Source of the DNA: Pseudoalteromonas holothuriae
GTDB lineage: Bacteria; Pseudomonadota; Gammaproteobacteria; Enterobacterales; Alteromonadaceae
Length of the DNA: 64,000 nt
Reading direction: 5' to 3'
NCBI RefSeq assembly: GCF_945859825.1
Contig: NZ_CAMAPC010000002.1
Span: forward strand, 62,001-126,000
Program-made: the position numbers and the translations under genes
Shown: one piece after another, positions 35,876 to 43,662 of the stretch
How the letters are laid out: every line of letters begins with the position of its first letter
Numbering within the stretch: the stretch's first letter is position 1
The notes under the pieces: generated by a model
What the model was told of the DNA's origin: nothing
Seen by the model: the letters and a program-made list of their open reading frames with translations, nothing else
Databases searched by the model: none

Positions 35876-38860
35876 ATGGCCAATAATAATAACAGATGCC
35901 ATGACAGGGGACCGTCACAGCAATTTCGCAAGTCAGCGTTAATGCTCGCGATGCTTTGTGGTACTCAGTGGGCTATGGCTCAAGAAAATAGCGCTGGGAG
36001 CGAACAGGAAATAGAAACCATTGAAGTACGTGGGATCCGGGCCTCAATGGCGGAAAATTTGGCGATTAAGCGGCTTTCTAATGCTATTGTAGATGCTATC
36101 ACTGCTGAAGACATCGGTAAGTTTCCCGATAAAAATGTGGCGGACTCCTTACAGCGAGTGCCAGGTGTAGTGATATCTCGTAGCGGTGGTGAAGGGGAAA
36201 ATGTCAGTATCCGTGGTCTTTCTTCTGATCTCACGTTTACTCAGCTTAATGGTAATTTCATTGCCTCTTCTGCTGGTTCTCCTTCTCGTTCATTTAGTTA
36301 TTCGTTGTTACCTGCAACCATGGTGCAGTCGGTGGAAGTGTTTAAATCATCCGAGGCAAGGTTAGATGAAGGGGGCGTTGGCGGTACGGTGATTTTACAT
36401 AGTCGCAAGCCTCTGGATATGGAAGCTAACTCCGGGGCGCTTAATATTGAATATACCTATGCGGATGTGACTGAAGAATATGAACCTAACTTTAGTGGCG
36501 TGTATTCATGGAAAAATGAACATGAAAACTTAGGACTATTAGTCGGTTACAGCAAGCAAGATAGAACTAACCGCGCATTGGGTGGTGACATGTCTGGTGG
36601 AGGTGGTTGGCGTTGGGCTACTAGCTCACAATTACCAGCAACCGACACGAATGGTACAGAAATTGTTGATAGCACACGTCGATTTTCAGCATTAGAAGAT
36701 GCGTATGGCAATGTATATGACGGCGTGTGGGCACCTCAAGTCGCAGGAGTGGGTATAACGAAAGAGAAACGTGAGCGAGAGGGGTTACAGGTTACTATTC
36801 AATGGCGGCCAATGAATGATTTATCCCTGACTATGAATCATTTTCACTTTGAATTGGGACAAAACCGTACCACATCGCAGATGTGGATCCCTGAATGGAA
36901 GTATCACCCTAATTATTTAACCGATGTGACGGTTGATGATACGCAAACCATCGTAACAGGGATGGACTTTACCTCAGGTGCTGGGGGTGTCGAGGGTAAT
37001 TTAGAATTCCCTTGGTTGATTGGTAGCTACACGGTTGAAAAAGATACTTCAGATACGTATGACCTTGCCATTGAATATGTGGGTGATGTGTATGAGTTAA
37101 CAGGTAAGTTTGGCCATACTCAAGCCCACGGGGGCCCATCAGAGTCTTGGAGTGCAGCTTATAAAAGTGGCCAGCCAGCCAGTCGAAGTGCTTCTGGGTT
37201 AGTAGAAAATGCAGCGTCATTCGCAGGGTGGCGATTAGGCGATAGAGTCTCGCTTTATGCAGACCCGGCATTACTATCTAACCTGCAAGCTGGTGTCGCG
37301 GGCGATCCAGATCCCGGTTCAACGGGCTCAAGTTTTGTTGTCAGCGATTTAGAAGAAGATTATGCACAGTTGGATTTAGACTACCATGTTGACTTCGGTA
37401 TTATTGATACCTTGCGAGTAGGTGGTAAGTATCGCAAAGCAAATTTACATAGAGAAACCAACAATACTTTTTTTATTACCCAAGCAGGTGCTCAGCAGAT
37501 AGCAAGTGGTGAGTTAGACCCATTTAGCCAAGGGGCAATTGATAACGTGTCTTATCAGTGGATTGGCGCAATGCCAGCACTAGAGCAGGTACTTAACTCA
37601 CACTCTGAGCAGAATATTCCCGGTGGTTTTGAAGTCAATACGATGCCTACAATCAATTGGGATAAATACCGTCAAATTGTCACCAACGACTATGTTAAGC
37701 ATACCCGCAAAGAGCCTGACTTTGTTTTTGATATTGAGGAGAAAATTACTGCAGCTTATGTGCAAGCCGATTTCTCGTTCAGCGACTTTAGAGGTAATTT
37801 GGGGGTGCGCTATGTACAAACCCAAACGCAAATTATGTCATCCGACAAAATCAACTATTTCCTTGATGACATTAATGATGCCACAGAAGAAGATATTTTA
37901 GGTAATGAGCGATTGGTTGATGTTGAAACGATGACTGAGCGCACTGTTACCGACACGCAATTATTGCCAAGCCTAAACCTTGTGTGGGATGCCAGTGACA
38001 ATTTAGTGATGCGTGGCGCACTGGCGAGAACGATGTCGAGACCGCCATTTAATGACATGGGCGCACCTGAACAGTTAACGTTTATCTCTCAAGAGTGGGC
38101 TGATGACCGCTTGGAGTTTAGGGGGAACCCGGTAGAGCCAGGTTGGCAGGGCTCAGGTGGCAACAAAGCACTTAAACCATTTGAGTCGACGCAGATGGAT
38201 TTGTCTGCTGAGTATTACTATGGCAATGGTTCAGCATTGGGAATAGCGGTGTTCAATAAAAAAGTAGACAACTTTATTGTGCCACTGATCATTACCTCAA
38301 CAAGGCCTTTTGAAGGTTTCACTAACCCGTTTACAGGGGTTGAAATAGTTCCTTCAGGCAACATCACCGTAGCGCCTTTTACAACCAATGCCAATGGTAC
38401 TAATGCCACTTCTCGTGGCATTGAACTCTTTGCCCAGCATGCCTTTGATAATGGCTTTGGGATAAATGTGAACTATACCCTGAACGATACCAATCAAGCA
38501 GATATTAATGTAGACGGTGAAAAAGTTGGGGAGTCAGCATTAGTGGGCAGTGCCGACAACCAATTTAACTTTTCTGGATATTATGAAAATGAACATTTTA
38601 GCGTTCGGGCATCTTATAACCGTCGTGGTGAAACTGCGCTAGGTCTTGCCGACGGTCTTAATGTGTATCAAGAGCCTTACCAACAAGTTGATGTGAATGT
38701 GTCTTATAACGTGATGAAAAATCTAATTTTAAGCGCATCGATAATTAATCTAACTAAAGAAGAACCTAGAACATTTTATGGTGATGATTCAAAAGCGAGA
38801 TTACGCAGCAGTAGTTACACTGGGCAGCGTTATTATGCTGGGCTCACCTATCGGTTTTAA
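35876..38860 (+). CDS. TonB-dependent receptor, carbohydrate type
   Basis: A 994-residue outer membrane receptor. The signal peptide ends TQWAMAQ at about residue 36. The plug has EVRGIRASMAENLAIKRLSNAIVDAITAEDIGKFPDKNVADSLQRVPGV, the hallmark of the large receptor subfamily associated with polysaccharide uptake, then SIRGL and GGVGGTVILHSR. The barrel ends GLTYRF. It is followed directly by a discoidin-repeat lipoprotein. Together these genes resemble a receptor plus surface binding protein for an oligosaccharide. Confidence 0.92.
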   Translation: MANNNNRCHDRGPSQQFRKSALMLAMLCGTQWAMAQENSAGSEQEIETIEVRGIRASMAENLAIKRLSNAIVDAITAEDIGKFPDKNVADSLQRVPGVVISRSGGEGENVSIRGLSSDLTFTQLNGNFIASSAGSPSRSFSYSLLPATMVQSVEVFKSSEARLDEGGVGGTVILHSRKPLDMEANSGALNIEYTYADVTEEYEPNFSGVYSWKNEHENLGLLVGYSKQDRTNRALGGDMSGGGGWRWATSSQLPATDTNGTEIVDSTRRFSALEDAYGNVYDGVWAPQVAGVGITKEKREREGLQVTIQWRPMNDLSLTMNHFHFELGQNRTTSQMWIPEWKYHPNYLTDVTVDDTQTIVTGMDFTSGAGGVEGNLEFPWLIGSYTVEKDTSDTYDLAIEYVGDVYELTGKFGHTQAHGGPSESWSAAYKSGQPASRSASGLVENAASFAGWRLGDRVSLYADPALLSNLQAGVAGDPDPGSTGSSFVVSDLEEDYAQLDLDYHVDFGIIDTLRVGGKYRKANLHRETNNTFFITQAGAQQIASGELDPFSQGAIDNVSYQWIGAMPALEQVLNSHSEQNIPGGFEVNTMPTINWDKYRQIVTNDYVKHTRKEPDFVFDIEEKITAAYVQADFSFSDFRGNLGVRYVQTQTQIMSSDKINYFLDDINDATEEDILGNERLVDVETMTERTVTDTQLLPSLNLVWDASDNLVMRGALARTMSRPPFNDMGAPEQLTFISQEWADDRLEFRGNPVEPGWQGSGGNKALKPFESTQMDLSAEYYYGNGSALGIAVFNKKVDNFIVPLIITSTRPFEGFTNPFTGVEIVPSGNITVAPFTTNANGTNATSRGIELFAQHAFDNGFGINVNYTLNDTNQADINVDGEKVGESALVGSADNQFNFSGYYENEHFSVRASYNRRGETALGLADGLNVYQEPYQQVDVNVSYNVMKNLILSASIINLTKEEPRTFYGDDSKARLRSSSYTGQRYYAGLTYRF

Positions 38861-38950
38861 TCTAAATAACGTGATTATTTGCACAATATTGAAATAGCAA
38901 AGATAGCAAATTCTGAGCGCCGTTTTTTGCGCTCAGGAAAAGGGAAAAAT

Positions 38951-41803
38951 ATGAAAACGTTAAACAAAATTAAATGCGCAGTATTGATGATTGCACTTAT
39001 CGGCTTGCTAAGTGCTTGTGGGGGAGGCAGTGATGATCCCAAAGCTGAAAACGTGCCAGTTACGCCTGTTATGACCACTGCCGAAATCTCCGGCTCGCTA
39101 GTAAAAGGAACGCTGAGCAATGCAAATATTGCAGTAACAGCATTAAATGGCAGCACAATGACGGTGGAAGAGGGAAACAGTTCAGATCAATCCGGTGAGT
39201 TGTTTATAGCGCTTACCAGTAAGGCAGGCTTTGGCATTGACTCAGTTATCAAAGTCACTGCTACTACAGCACAAGGCTCGCAAATGGTGTGTGATGCAAG
39301 ACAATGTGGTAGCGCCGCAATGGGTGACATGGTTAGTGGCGAGTATATTGCAGGTGTAACACTGTCGACTTTAAGTCATATCGCAGTGCCTTATGGTGCA
39401 AGCGCAGATGGCAGTGCAGATGCAACGGTACAACTTAATGTGCTGACTACATTGGCAACTATGCTGATAGAACAACAAGCAGCTGCAGGGAGGAATGTGT
39501 CAACTCCGGAATTAATGGCACTTGCACAAGCAGATATGTCGGCATTACTACTGCGAGCAATGGGCTGGCAAGCTGGAAATATTAATGTTTTTACTATGCC
39601 AGTAGTGAGTGCTGATGCAATCGCTCATTTTGAGCAAGGTGAAGTATGTACCAGTTCAGAATCTGGTGAACAAAGCTGCGCGATGACTTATATTGAAGAA
39701 GATTTACAAAAGCTGTCATTACTTAATTCTGCCTTTGCACACTTTGATACACAAGGGTCATTAAAGGTTATATTGAGCAAAGCGGTGAGTAATCTTAATG
39801 ATGCTTTAGCACAAGATGAAGCTGCATTGGAGTCATTTCGGCAGCCTATCTATAGTGCAATTGAACTCCACCCATTAACTACGGAGCTTGGCTTGAGTGC
39901 CCAAGGCATTATTGACATGTCTTTAGCGTTATTTGACCAGCCGGTATCGAGTGGGCCAATGCGCGAAGTATCCACTGCTGAGATAATCTCACAGGCTACC
40001 ATCACAGCAAGTAACGCCATAAGTGATGGTGAAAATGCAGCTAAAGCGTTTGATGGCGACTCACAAACCAAGTGGCTAGATCATAATGACTGGCAAGGTC
40101 CACCAACAGAGGAAGCTCCGGCTTGGGTGCAGGTAGACTTTGCCAGCGCTCAAGCGATTAATGGTGTGTACATCACCAGTGCCAATGATGCGCCAGCGCG
40201 AGATCCTGAAAATTTTACCTTGCTGGCATCAAATGGTACCGGGGATACGTGGGTTAAACTGGGGGAAGTCGTGGGCGCAGCTTTTGAGCAACGCTTTGAG
40301 CGACAAGGCTTTATGTTTGCCAATACACAAAAATATACTCGCTATCGCCTTGCAATTACTAAAAACCAAAGTAATGATGGCTTAATGCAAATAGCTGAAA
40401 TTCAATTTGTTGGTCCAGTGTATGCCAGTGTAGACCATACTGACGTGAATAATACTTTAGTGACAGCCAGCAATAGTATTGGGGAGGCAGAGGATCAAGA
40501 TAAAGCCGTTGATAATGACCCTACAACTAAGTGGCTAGATCATAATGATTGGCAGGGGCCGCCAACGGAGCAAGCACCGTCTTGGCTACAAGTTGATTTT
40601 AATGATGCAGTGGCAGTTAATCAGCTGGCACTGACCAGCGCCAATGATGCACCGGAACGCGATCCTGAAAACTTTGCGCTGTTTGGCTCAAATGATGAAG
40701 GAACAACTTGGCAGCAATTGGGGAGCTGGGTTGGGGAGTCTTTTGATGGTCGTGCTGAGCGTCGAATTTTTGGTGTGGCTAATCAACTACCCTATCGCAG
40801 TTATCGATTAAGTATCAGTAAAAATAAAAACAATGATGGCTTAATGCAAATTGCTGAAATGGAACTGATAGGCCCTGAAGTGTCAAGCTTTGATCATGCA
40901 AAAACATCAGGTGCAACTTATTTGGCCCGATATAGTATTAGCGACAGTGAAGGGGCTGCACAAGCTTTTGATGGTGACGTGAATAGCAAATGGTTAGATC
41001 ATAATGATTGGCAAGGCCCTCCCACAGAAGAAAACCCTGCTTGGGTGCAAGTAAACCTACCAGCACCGCAGGCGGTTAATACTTTATATATCACCAGTGC
41101 GAACGATGCGCCAGCGCGTGACCCCCAGAACTTTCAGTTGTTAGCATCAAACGATGGCGATAACTGGCAATTGTTAGGTACTTGGATGGGGGAGTCATTT
41201 GAGCAGCGCTTCGAGCGCCGATCATTTGCTGTAAACAATGGTTTAGCCTATTTGCACTATCGATTGTCCATCAGTAAAAATGCTAATAATGATGGTTTGT
41301 TGCAAATAGCACAGATAGAGCTGGTTGGTCCACAGTATGCATTACAAGACTTGTCTGAATTACTCGGTACTACCTTTAGTGCTCGTGCCAGTATTGGTGA
41401 TGCAGAAAACCAACAAAAAGCCTTTGATAACGATGTAACCACTAAATGGCTTGATCATAATGAGTGGCAAGGCCCACCAACCACCGATGCGCCATCATGG
41501 ATTCAAGTTGATTTTAACAGCGCACAAGTTGTTAGTGGTTTAGCGATCACCAGCGCCAATGATGCACCTGCACGCGACCCTGAGAACTTTCAATTATTGG
41601 GGTCAAATGATGGCGGTCAAACGTGGGAAGTCGTTGAAAGTTGGATTGGAGAAAGTTGGGATGAACGACAACAAAGGCAGCTATTTACTTTTTCAAATGC
41701 GTTCGCCTATTCTAATTACCGATTAAGTATCAGCAAGAATGCTAACAATGATGGGCTAATGCAAATTGCTGAAATAGAATTACTGGGACTCAAACAAGAA
41801 TAG
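38951..41803 (+). CDS. Surface lipoprotein with four tandem discoidin (F5/8 type C)-like repeats
   Basis: The ATG at 38951 has AGGGAAAAAT upstream; its first 22 residues form a lipoprotein signal with lipobox LLSAC. The N-terminal part of about 340 residues has no clear family. From about residue 355, four copies of a roughly 153-residue domain follow, each with WLDHNDWQGPPT (from residues 374, 527, 680 and 832; the fourth reads HNEWQ) and ITSANDAPARDPENF, ending NNDGLMQIAEIELVGP. The fold is galactose-binding-like. The gene lies 90 bases behind the receptor, suggesting glycan capture at the cell surface. Confidence 0.85.
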   Translation: MKTLNKIKCAVLMIALIGLLSACGGGSDDPKAENVPVTPVMTTAEISGSLVKGTLSNANIAVTALNGSTMTVEEGNSSDQSGELFIALTSKAGFGIDSVIKVTATTAQGSQMVCDARQCGSAAMGDMVSGEYIAGVTLSTLSHIAVPYGASADGSADATVQLNVLTTLATMLIEQQAAAGRNVSTPELMALAQADMSALLLRAMGWQAGNINVFTMPVVSADAIAHFEQGEVCTSSESGEQSCAMTYIEEDLQKLSLLNSAFAHFDTQGSLKVILSKAVSNLNDALAQDEAALESFRQPIYSAIELHPLTTELGLSAQGIIDMSLALFDQPVSSGPMREVSTAEIISQATITASNAISDGENAAKAFDGDSQTKWLDHNDWQGPPTEEAPAWVQVDFASAQAINGVYITSANDAPARDPENFTLLASNGTGDTWVKLGEVVGAAFEQRFERQGFMFANTQKYTRYRLAITKNQSNDGLMQIAEIQFVGPVYASVDHTDVNNTLVTASNSIGEAEDQDKAVDNDPTTKWLDHNDWQGPPTEQAPSWLQVDFNDAVAVNQLALTSANDAPERDPENFALFGSNDEGTTWQQLGSWVGESFDGRAERRIFGVANQLPYRSYRLSISKNKNNDGLMQIAEMELIGPEVSSFDHAKTSGATYLARYSISDSEGAAQAFDGDVNSKWLDHNDWQGPPTEENPAWVQVNLPAPQAVNTLYITSANDAPARDPQNFQLLASNDGDNWQLLGTWMGESFEQRFERRSFAVNNGLAYLHYRLSISKNANNDGLLQIAQIELVGPQYALQDLSELLGTTFSARASIGDAENQQKAFDNDVTTKWLDHNEWQGPPTTDAPSWIQVDFNSAQVVSGLAITSANDAPARDPENFQLLGSNDGGQTWEVVESWIGESWDERQQRQLFTFSNAFAYSNYRLSISKNANNDGLMQIAEIELLGLKQE
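40000..41796 (+). repeat. Four tandem about 456-bp coding repeats (discoidin-like modules)
   Basis: Anchors coding KWLDHN fall at 40070, 40529, 40988 and 41444, giving periods of 459, 459 and 456 bases. Protein similarity is very high at the motif stretches but nucleotides differ, so the duplication is old and the modules are kept under selection. Confidence 0.8.
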
Positions 41804-41840
41804 TGTCATATATGGTATAAAACTCTCATTGAACTTAACC

Positions 41841-41872
41841 AAAAAAGCCAGCGTTTGAGAAGACACTGGCTT
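41841..41872 (-). terminator. Terminator of pheA
   Basis: On the minus strand AAGCCAG pairs with CTGGCTT and is followed by TTTT, 27 bases after the pheA stop. An outer pairing TCATTGAAC/GTTCAATGA surrounds it. Confidence 0.75.
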
Positions 41873-41898
41873 GTTCAATGAAGGATGTAATTTAAGGT

Positions 41899-43053
41899 TT
41901 AAAATACATCAACTGCTTGCATAGATTCGCTTTGATAACAGCCTAGAATACGCACATATTGGGTATGGTCTTTTAATTCCTCAAGCGCATTTTGCACATT
42001 AGGCATAGCGATATTTGCGATAAGGTCGACGTAGAACACCTCTTCCCAAGGGTTGCCAGGCACTGGGCGTGATTCTAGTTTCACCATATTGATACTATGC
42101 TGTTTAAATACCATTAATGCATCAGCTAAAGAACCGACTTGTTGTTTAGTCGCCATAATTAAACTGGTCTTTGTAGGTATTTGGTTAGATACCTGCATTG
42201 CTTTTCGTGCAACAACGATGAATCGGCTATGGTTTTCAGTTTGATTTGCAAGTGCTGTTTTTATAACTTCTAAACCTACATCTTTTCCAGCTTGTGCAGA
42301 GCCAATTGCAGCGCTATTTGGTGTGTTTAGTGCGCTTTGTAATGCACTTGAGGTTGAATCACAGGTTTCATGGAGCACATCTCCAAGACCTTGGACAAAT
42401 TTGCTACATTGGGCAAAGGGCTGTGGATGAGCAAAAATTTTCTGAATCTCTTTTAATTGTGTATCTGGGTTGGCTAATAAGCAATGTTCAACGGTGTGCG
42501 TTACTTCTCCAATAATTGATACTTGTGCATGTTGGAGTAGGTCAAACACTTCATTGATACTTCCAGAGCTGGTATTTTCAATGGGTAATAAACCATAATC
42601 AGCTTGGCCTTTTTCTACTTGTTCGGTAATTTGTTCAAAGTTTTGGCAGCCCATTTCAACCAGCTTTCCAGGCCTGCGACTAAAATACTTATGGCATGCT
42701 AATTGACTGTATGAGCCTGGGCCGCCAAGGTATGCAACACGGTGTGTGTCACTTACGGTATCAGGGTTAAGGTTTTTTTGAAGCAGTGCTTGTTGATTTA
42801 AAACAGAATCTTCTAAAATAGTTTGAAAAACATTGTTGATATAAAAAGCGTCTAAACCTAATGATTTCCCATAGCTAATGAGCTTTTCTAGTAGGATTTG
42901 CTCTCGATGCTCGTCTCGAACAGGCTTTTGGTTAGCGATTTTATATTCTAATACGCTAAAGCTTATCCGACGTCGCTTTGCTAGCAATATTAACAACTCA
43001 GAATCAATCTCGTTGATATCGCTTCTTAGGGCGTTCAGTGTATTTTCAGTCAT
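41899..43053 (-). CDS. pheA: Bifunctional chorismate mutase/prephenate dehydratase PheA
   Basis: A 384-residue phenylalanine-branch enzyme. Residues of about 1-90 form an AroQ mutase (LRSDINEIDSELLILLAKRRRISFSVLEYK). The dehydratase domain starts at VAYLGGPGSYSQLACHKYF, contains PIENTSSGSINEVFDLL and ends with the TRF-like SRF in ENHSRFIVV. A C-terminal ACT domain (KTSLIMATKQQVGSL, MVKLESRPVPGNPWEEVFYVD) carries the ESRP motif for phenylalanine feedback. The gene is preceded by a Phe-rich leader peptide and attenuator. Confidence 0.97.
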   Translation of the reverse strand: MTENTLNALRSDINEIDSELLILLAKRRRISFSVLEYKIANQKPVRDEHREQILLEKLISYGKSLGLDAFYINNVFQTILEDSVLNQQALLQKNLNPDTVSDTHRVAYLGGPGSYSQLACHKYFSRRPGKLVEMGCQNFEQITEQVEKGQADYGLLPIENTSSGSINEVFDLLQHAQVSIIGEVTHTVEHCLLANPDTQLKEIQKIFAHPQPFAQCSKFVQGLGDVLHETCDSTSSALQSALNTPNSAAIGSAQAGKDVGLEVIKTALANQTENHSRFIVVARKAMQVSNQIPTKTSLIMATKQQVGSLADALMVFKQHSINMVKLESRPVPGNPWEEVFYVDLIANIAMPNVQNALEELKDHTQYVRILGCYQSESMQAVDVF

Positions 43054-43072
43054 AGGTCCTCATTCCCATTGG

Positions 43073-43136
43073 CAAAAAAAAACCTCCCGGTTGGGAGGCT
43101 TATTTATTTGGTGTTACGCGCAAACAGATAAGCCTC
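43073..43136 (-). promoter_or_regulatory. pheA transcription attenuator: terminator and competing antiterminator
   Basis: On the minus strand, CCTCCC (43098-43093) pairs with GGGAGG (43088-43083) across a 4-base loop, followed by nine T residues: an intrinsic terminator 20 bases before pheA. A 9-bp perfect alternative pairing, GAGGCTTAT (43136-43128) with ATAAGCCTC (43103-43095), shares the 5' arm of the terminator, so only one can form. The upstream arm starts directly after the leader stop codon. Confidence 0.9.
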
Positions 43137-43137
43137 A

Positions 43138-43194
43138 TCAATAAAAGAAGCTAAAAAAGAAAAATAGGTAAGTGCGAGTAACAATTAAATTCAT
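43138..43194 (-). CDS. Phenylalanine-rich leader peptide of pheA (PheL-like)
   Basis: ATG at 43194 to TGA at 43138 encodes MNLIVTRTYLFFFFSFFY, 18 residues with six Phe and two Tyr in the last ten. The codon order is TAC CTA TTT TTC TTT TTT AGC TTC TTT TAT TGA. The stop is adjacent to the antiterminator arm. A ribosome stalled at Phe codons would leave that arm free to pair and block the terminator; one reaching the stop would cover it. It is the functional equivalent of E. coli PheL. Confidence 0.88.
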   Translation of the reverse strand: MNLIVTRTYLFFFFSFFY

Positions 43195-43208
43195 AGTCTT
43201 AGTGTTAA

Positions 43209-43214
43209 ATTATA
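43209..43214 (-). promoter_or_regulatory. Candidate -10 box for the pheL-pheA transcript
   Basis: TATAAT on the minus strand lies 15 bases upstream of the leader ATG. No clear -35 box is visible, and the implied 5' end would be close to the leader start, so a second promoter further upstream is possible. Confidence 0.4.
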
Positions 43215-43284
43215 ATACTGCACACATTATTAGCATACTTTAAATTAGTTCCACAAGCTTTAGTTTGCCAAATAACAGATTATA

Positions 43285-43550
43285 AGGGGCTGTTGATCTT
43301 TGCTGTGTGTTTTTGCAGCAGTCATTCGGGTATTATGGCAAGATAGAGCCTGCGTCGCATAGTTATTCTATGTAAGTCAGGTGATAACGCAGAAAAAATG
43401 CCCGAATGGCGCTGCCCAAAGGCTTCAACCAAAGGCTTCAACTACTTTGTCATTCGCAACTGACATAAATTATTATGCTGCATTGCTCATTTCGCGTAAT
43501 GAAAGTCTTTGATTTGAACAAAATTCATACCTCAAAGATCAACAACCCCT
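43285..43550. mobile_element. 266-bp MITE-like element with 18-bp terminal inverted repeats and internal hairpins
   Basis: The left end AGGGGCTGTTGATCTTTG (43285-43302) and the right end (43533-43550) are inverted copies with 17 of 18 matches. Inside, CATTCGGGTATT (43323-43334) pairs with AATGCCCGAATG (43397-43408). Nested within are CCTG/CAGG and CATAG-TTATT-CTATG (43358-43372). A 13-base unit (AAAGGCTTCAAC plus one base) is repeated in tandem at 43418-43442. It has no coding capacity. It lies between the pheA leader promoter and the GGDEF/EAL gene. Confidence 0.72.
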
Positions 43551-43662
43551 ACTTTAATTTAACAAAGAGAGTCGTTTACAGTCTTGGCGTAACTCTAAAG
43601 TATCTGTTATATTTGCTCGACTAAGTTAGCATAAAAATAATAACCAATATAAGGGTTTAGCC

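Noticed and set aside
40000..41796. Regular roughly 456-bp repeats considered as a CRISPR-like or satellite array
   Set aside because: They are in one open reading frame and encode protein domains; there are no short identical repeats with unique spacers anywhere in the window.
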